From Gammaproteobacteria bacterium (GTDB lineage: Bacteria > Pseudomonadota > Gammaproteobacteria > Pseudomonadales > Pseudomonadaceae), in the NCBI GenBank assembly GCA_012800475.1, contig JAAZJF010000102.1, forward strand, positions 1-8,156: a DNA stretch of 8,156 nt. Reading direction: 5' to 3'. The notes beneath the pieces were generated by a model. It worked only from the letters and a program-made list of their open reading frames with translations, searched no databases and was not told where the DNA came from. The position numbers were made by a program, and so were the translations under genes. Positions within the stretch are counted from its first letter, which is position 1, and each line of letters starts with the position of its first letter. Positions 5,620-8,156 of this stretch are shown here, piece after piece.

Positions 5620-5625
5620 TTTACA

Positions 5626-6645
5626 GTGGATTTTCTACTTGAGTACGCAGGCTTCTTAGCTCGCGCTGTGACTGTGTTGATTGTTATTGTCGTTATCCTA
5701 TCGTTTGCGGCTGCAATGCGCTCTCGTGGGCGTACACGCAGTGGTGAGCTATCAGTTACCAGTTTGAATGAGTTTTATACCGATCTTAAAGAAAGCATTG
5801 AATACAATGTGTTAGATAAAGCGCAGCTTAAAGCATTAAAGAAAGCCCATAAGCTTAAAGAGCAACAGGCTAAAAAAACCGTGACTGAGAAAAAGCGGAT
5901 TTATGTTTTAGATTTTGATGGTGATATTAAAGCCTCTGCTGCACAAAATTTACGTCATGAAATTACTGCGCTGCTGAGTATTGCGCAGCCCACCGATGAG
6001 GTGGTACTGCGTTTAGAAAGCGGCGGCGGTATGGTGCACAGCTATGGTTTTGCTGCTTCGCAGTTGGCGCGTATTCGTCAAGCGCAGATCCCTTTAACCG
6101 TCTGTATTGATAAAGTCGCTGCCAGTGGCGGCTATATGATGGCGTGTATTGGTGACCGAATTTTAAGCGCGCCCTTTGCCGCGGTGGGCTCGATTGGCGT
6201 GGTGGCGCAAATCCCCAATATTCATCGCCTATTAAAGAAAAATAATATTGATGTGGAGGTGCTCACTGCAGGTGAGTACAAACGTACTTTAACCACCTTG
6301 GGTGAAAATACTGAGCCGGCTCGTCAAAAATTTTTAGAAGAATTGCAAACAACGCATGACTTGTTTAAACAGTTTGTGTCGCAATATCGTCCGCAACTGG
6401 ATATTGATGCTGTGGCAACCGGGGAAGTGTGGCAGGGCACAGATGCGCAGCGTTTAGCCTTGGTGGATATATTGCAAACCAGTGATGAGTATTTATCAGC
6501 GCACGCCCAAGAGGCAGATGTGTTTTTATTGGAATATATTCAGAAAAAATCACTGCAAGAGCGTGTTGGTTTAACGGCGGGTACGGCGGTCGAGCATATT
6601 GCTGATAAAGGCTGGGAGCGTTTACAGCGTCGCTTTTTAGGTTGA
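5626..6645 (+). CDS. sohB: SohB, membrane-anchored S49-family peptidase
   Basis: This 339-residue protein belongs to the S49 family with signal peptide peptidase SppA. A single N-terminal membrane segment (about 11-30, FLARAVTVLIVIVVILSFAA) anchors a domain expected in the periplasm. Residues 60-90 are lysine-rich and probably helical. The peptidase core runs from about 91 to 290, with LESGGGMV (130-137), Ser167 in VAASGGY as nucleophile and Lys219 in GEYKR as general base. The Ser-Lys spacing of 52 residues equals that annotated for E. coli SohB (Ser178/Lys230). The start is GTG at 5626, supported by a strong AAAGGAG and by the MDFLLEYA beginning expected for pseudomonad SohB. It is a single gene, convergent with fabB. 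In E. coli, extra SohB suppresses loss of DegP; the natural substrate is unknown. Confidence 0.93.
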   Translation: MDFLLEYAGFLARAVTVLIVIVVILSFAAAMRSRGRTRSGELSVTSLNEFYTDLKESIEYNVLDKAQLKALKKAHKLKEQQAKKTVTEKKRIYVLDFDGDIKASAAQNLRHEITALLSIAQPTDEVVLRLESGGGMVHSYGFAASQLARIRQAQIPLTVCIDKVAASGGYMMACIGDRILSAPFAAVGSIGVVAQIPNIHRLLKKNNIDVEVLTAGEYKRTLTTLGENTEPARQKFLEELQTTHDLFKQFVSQYRPQLDIDAVATGEVWQGTDAQRLALVDILQTSDEYLSAHAQEADVFLLEYIQKKSLQERVGLTAGTAVEHIADKGWERLQRRFLG

Positions 6646-6729
6646 TTGCAGTGAGCCACTAGAGGGGCAGAAGCCTGAGCTGTCAGAGTTTGGGCGCTCA
6701 ATACATTAAAAAGTATAAGTACAGCCCAT

Positions 6730-6769
6730 AAAAAACGGCCACGCAATATAGTGCAGTGGCCGTTTTTTT
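6730..6769. terminator. Two-way intrinsic terminator between sohB and fabB
   Basis: AAAAAACGGCCAC (6730-6742) is the exact reverse complement of GTGGCCGTTTTTT (6756-6768), and a seventh T follows. The 13-nt loop can itself form GCA/TGC pairs. A-run and T-run flank the GC core, so it can end both sohB (stop 84 nt before) and the fabA-fabB transcript (fabB stop 14 nt beyond). Confidence 0.94.
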
Positions 6770-6783
6770 AGCGTGAAACTAAA

Positions 6784-8001
6784 TTACTTGGTGTAACGCT
6801 TCAGCACTAAAGTGGCGTTGGTGCCGCCAAAGCCAAAGCTGTTGCTCATCACTGTATTGAGAGTCACGTTTTCTTGTGTTTTCTCAACGATGGGCAAACC
6901 TTTAGCTTCTTCATCCAGCTCGTCAATATTGATTGAGCCAGCAATAAAGTTGCCTTCCATCATCAATAATGAATAGATCGTCTCTTGTACGCCTGCAGCG
7001 CCTAAAGAGTGACCTGATAAGCTTTTTGTGGAGCTGATCGGTGGCGCATTGTCACCAAAGACTTCACGTACCGCACGAATCTCAGCTACATCGCCCACTG
7101 GGGTCGAAGTGCCATGCGTGTTGAGGTAGTCGATTGGTGTATCAACAGTTGCTAACGCTTGCTGCATGCAGCGTACTGCGCCTTCACCGCTGGGTGCGAC
7201 CATGTCGTAACCATCGGATGTAGCACCGTAGCCCACGACTTCAGCGTAAATTTTAGCGCCACGCTTAAGGGCATGCTCAAGCTCTTCAACCACGACCATA
7301 CCGCCGCCGCCCGCAATCACAAAACCGTCGCGCTTGCTGTCATAGGCACGTGAAGCTTTTTCGGGTGTGTCGTTGTATTGCGTGGACAGTGCGCCCATCG
7401 CATCAAACAAGCAGCTCTGGCTCCAGTGTTCTTCTTCACCACCACCGGCAAAGACGATATCTTGTTTGCCCAGTTGGATTTGCTCCAGCGCTTGGCCAAT
7501 GCAGTGCGCACTGGTGGCACAGGCTGAAGACACTGAGTAGTTGACGCCTTTGATTTTAAAAGGAGTCGCTAAACATGCTGATACTGTGCTGCCCATGGTG
7601 CGGGTGACACGGTATGGACCAATACGCTTGACGCCTTTTTCGCGCAAAGTATCAATGGCTTCCATTTGGTTTAATGTTGATGCGCCGCCTGAACCTGCGA
7701 TTAAGCCGGTGCGAGGGTTGGACACATCTTCAGGGCTTAAACCGCTGTCTTCAATAGCTTGCTGCATTGACAGATACGAAAACGCAGCCGCTTGACCCAT
7801 AAAACGTAGAACTTTACGGTCAATAACTTCTTCTAAATTAATATCGACCGTACCTGAAACGTGGCTACGTAAGCCCATGTCAGCATAAGATTGATTAAAA
7901 CGAATACCAGTATGGCCTGCTCGCAAATTAGCAGCTACGGTATTTTTGTCATTACCTAGGCACGAAACAATGCCCATTCCGGTGATTACAGCACGACGCA
8001 T
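6784..8001 (-). CDS. fabB: Beta-ketoacyl-ACP synthase I
   Basis: FabB condenses malonyl-ACP with a growing acyl chain in the cytosol. It is the condensing enzyme needed to extend the cis-3-decenoyl-ACP made by FabA, hence essential for unsaturated fatty acids. From ATG 8001 it has 405 residues, the same as pseudomonad FabB. The thiolase-fold marks are all present: nucleophile Cys161 in SSACATSAH, His296 in NTHGTSTPVGD, Lys326, His331 in SGHSLGAAG, and GFGGTN (390-395). Each catalytic residue sits two positions before its E. coli FabB equivalent (163, 298, 328, 333). An ATG at 8010 would add three residues, but it touches the AAAGGA ribosome site with no spacing. The inner ATG has an ideal 8-nt gap. 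The ribosome site overlaps the fabA stop (TAAAGGA), 12 nt upstream, so the two are probably co-transcribed and translationally coupled. Confidence 0.97.
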   Translation of the reverse strand: MRRAVITGMGIVSCLGNDKNTVAANLRAGHTGIRFNQSYADMGLRSHVSGTVDINLEEVIDRKVLRFMGQAAAFSYLSMQQAIEDSGLSPEDVSNPRTGLIAGSGGASTLNQMEAIDTLREKGVKRIGPYRVTRTMGSTVSACLATPFKIKGVNYSVSSACATSAHCIGQALEQIQLGKQDIVFAGGGEEEHWSQSCLFDAMGALSTQYNDTPEKASRAYDSKRDGFVIAGGGGMVVVEELEHALKRGAKIYAEVVGYGATSDGYDMVAPSGEGAVRCMQQALATVDTPIDYLNTHGTSTPVGDVAEIRAVREVFGDNAPPISSTKSLSGHSLGAAGVQETIYSLLMMEGNFIAGSINIDELDEEAKGLPIVEKTQENVTLNTVMSNSFGFGGTNATLVLKRYTK

Positions 8002-8013
8002 ACTGGTCATCCT

Positions 8014-8156
8014 TTAGAAAGAGTCTGTAGAAGTAAATAAGCCGACACGCAAGCCTTCGGCGCTATAAATTTCGCGACCATCCACGCTCACGGTACCGTC
8101 AGCAATGGCGAGAATTAAAGAGCGGTTGATCGTGCGCTTGATGTCGATTTGGTAAG
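8014..8156 (-). CDS. fabA: 3-hydroxydecanoyl-ACP dehydratase/isomerase, C-terminal 46 residues (5' end outside window)
   Basis: Reading the minus strand from 8154 gives 46 residues before a TAA stop at 8016-8014. They begin YQIDIKRTINRSLILAIADG, continue VSVDGREIYSAEGLRVGLF and end TSTDSF, the C-terminal strands of FabA. FabA dehydrates 3-hydroxydecanoyl-ACP and isomerises the trans-2 product to cis-3-decenoyl-ACP, the branch point to unsaturated fatty acids. The catalytic His and Asp lie upstream, outside the window. It is the first visible gene of the fabA-fabB operon; the promoter (often a FabR/DesT target in related species) is not in view. The assignment rests on this end fragment plus the fabB linkage, which together leave little doubt. 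Confidence 0.93.
   Translation of the reverse strand, partial: YQIDIKRTINRSLILAIADGTVSVDGREIYSAEGLRVGLFTSTDSF

Larger units (their letters stand above)
5156..5625. other. 470-nt stretch without a convincing gene (SCP2-sohB divergent spacer)
   Basis: Both strands were read for genes. The open frames here begin at weak codons with no ribosome site, have biased composition (repeated W, C, R) and resemble no family. What the spacer does hold: a candidate SCP2 promoter at 5364-5390, a bulged hairpin at 5304-5330, a weak stem AAAGCTGT/ACAGTTTT at 5413-5435, a Fur-box-like sequence at 5557-5571 and a small dyad at 5594-5609 just before the sohB ribosome site. No tRNA-like or repeat array is seen. 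It is long for a divergent spacer in this window, so a small RNA or decayed gene cannot be excluded. Confidence 0.6.

Noticed and set aside
6540..6746. Minus-strand open frame of 68 residues with a hydrophobic start, spanning the sohB end and the terminator
   Set aside because: Its start lies in or next to the sohB-fabB terminator and most of it is antisense to sohB, so it is judged a shadow.
7159..7795. Several open frames opposite or within fabB
   Set aside because: FabB is intact and highly conserved over the whole stretch; these are shadows.

Overview
This 8.2-kb window looks like ordinary chromosomal DNA of a gammaproteobacterium in or close to the Pseudomonadaceae. CysB, FabA, FabB and the thioinosine phosphorylase fragment all resemble their Pseudomonas counterparts closely. 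The base composition looks much less GC-rich than P. aeruginosa, with many AT-rich codons such as TTA and ATT, which would suit a lower-GC relative of the Thiopseudomonas/Denitrificimonas kind. That placement is inference.

Layout, left to right. Positions 1-249 (+) hold the 3' end of an S-methyl-5'-thioinosine phosphorylase gene (methylthioadenosine salvage). It converges with an EntD/PcpS-type phosphopantetheinyl transferase at 254-1015 (-), with only 4 nt between the stop codons. The forward terminator seems to lie inside the end of the transferase gene. A 122-nt divergent spacer leads to cysB (1138-2112, +), then speE (2243-3103, +) with its own promoter and a strong terminator. Next is a short-form CstA-family membrane transporter (3302-4771, +), preceded by a perfect dyad that overlaps its candidate promoter. 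A symmetrical terminator at 4792-4822 serves both this gene and the convergent SCP2-domain gene (4841-5155, -). A 470-nt stretch without a gene (5156-5625) follows. It holds a candidate promoter and a structured hairpin on the SCP2 side and a possible Fur-like site on the sohB side. Then come sohB (5626-6645, +, GTG start), a second two-way terminator (6730-6769), fabB (6784-8001, -) and the 3' end of fabA (8014-8156, -).

The genes are mostly separate single-gene units of central metabolism. The only operon visible is fabA-fabB, which makes unsaturated fatty acids. The transferase is linked to it functionally but not physically, because such enzymes activate the acyl carrier protein on which FabA and FabB substrates ride. 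MTI phosphorylase and spermidine synthase are also linked, since spermidine synthesis releases methylthioadenosine, the precursor of methylthioinosine. CysB governs sulfur assimilation, which feeds the same methionine/SAM economy.

I found no mobile element, CRISPR array, tRNA, rRNA, prophage, defence cassette or toxin-antitoxin pair, and no convincing undescribed system. The points worth a second look are regulatory: the long structured leader before the SCP2 gene, the dyad before cstA, and the terminator placed inside a convergent gene.
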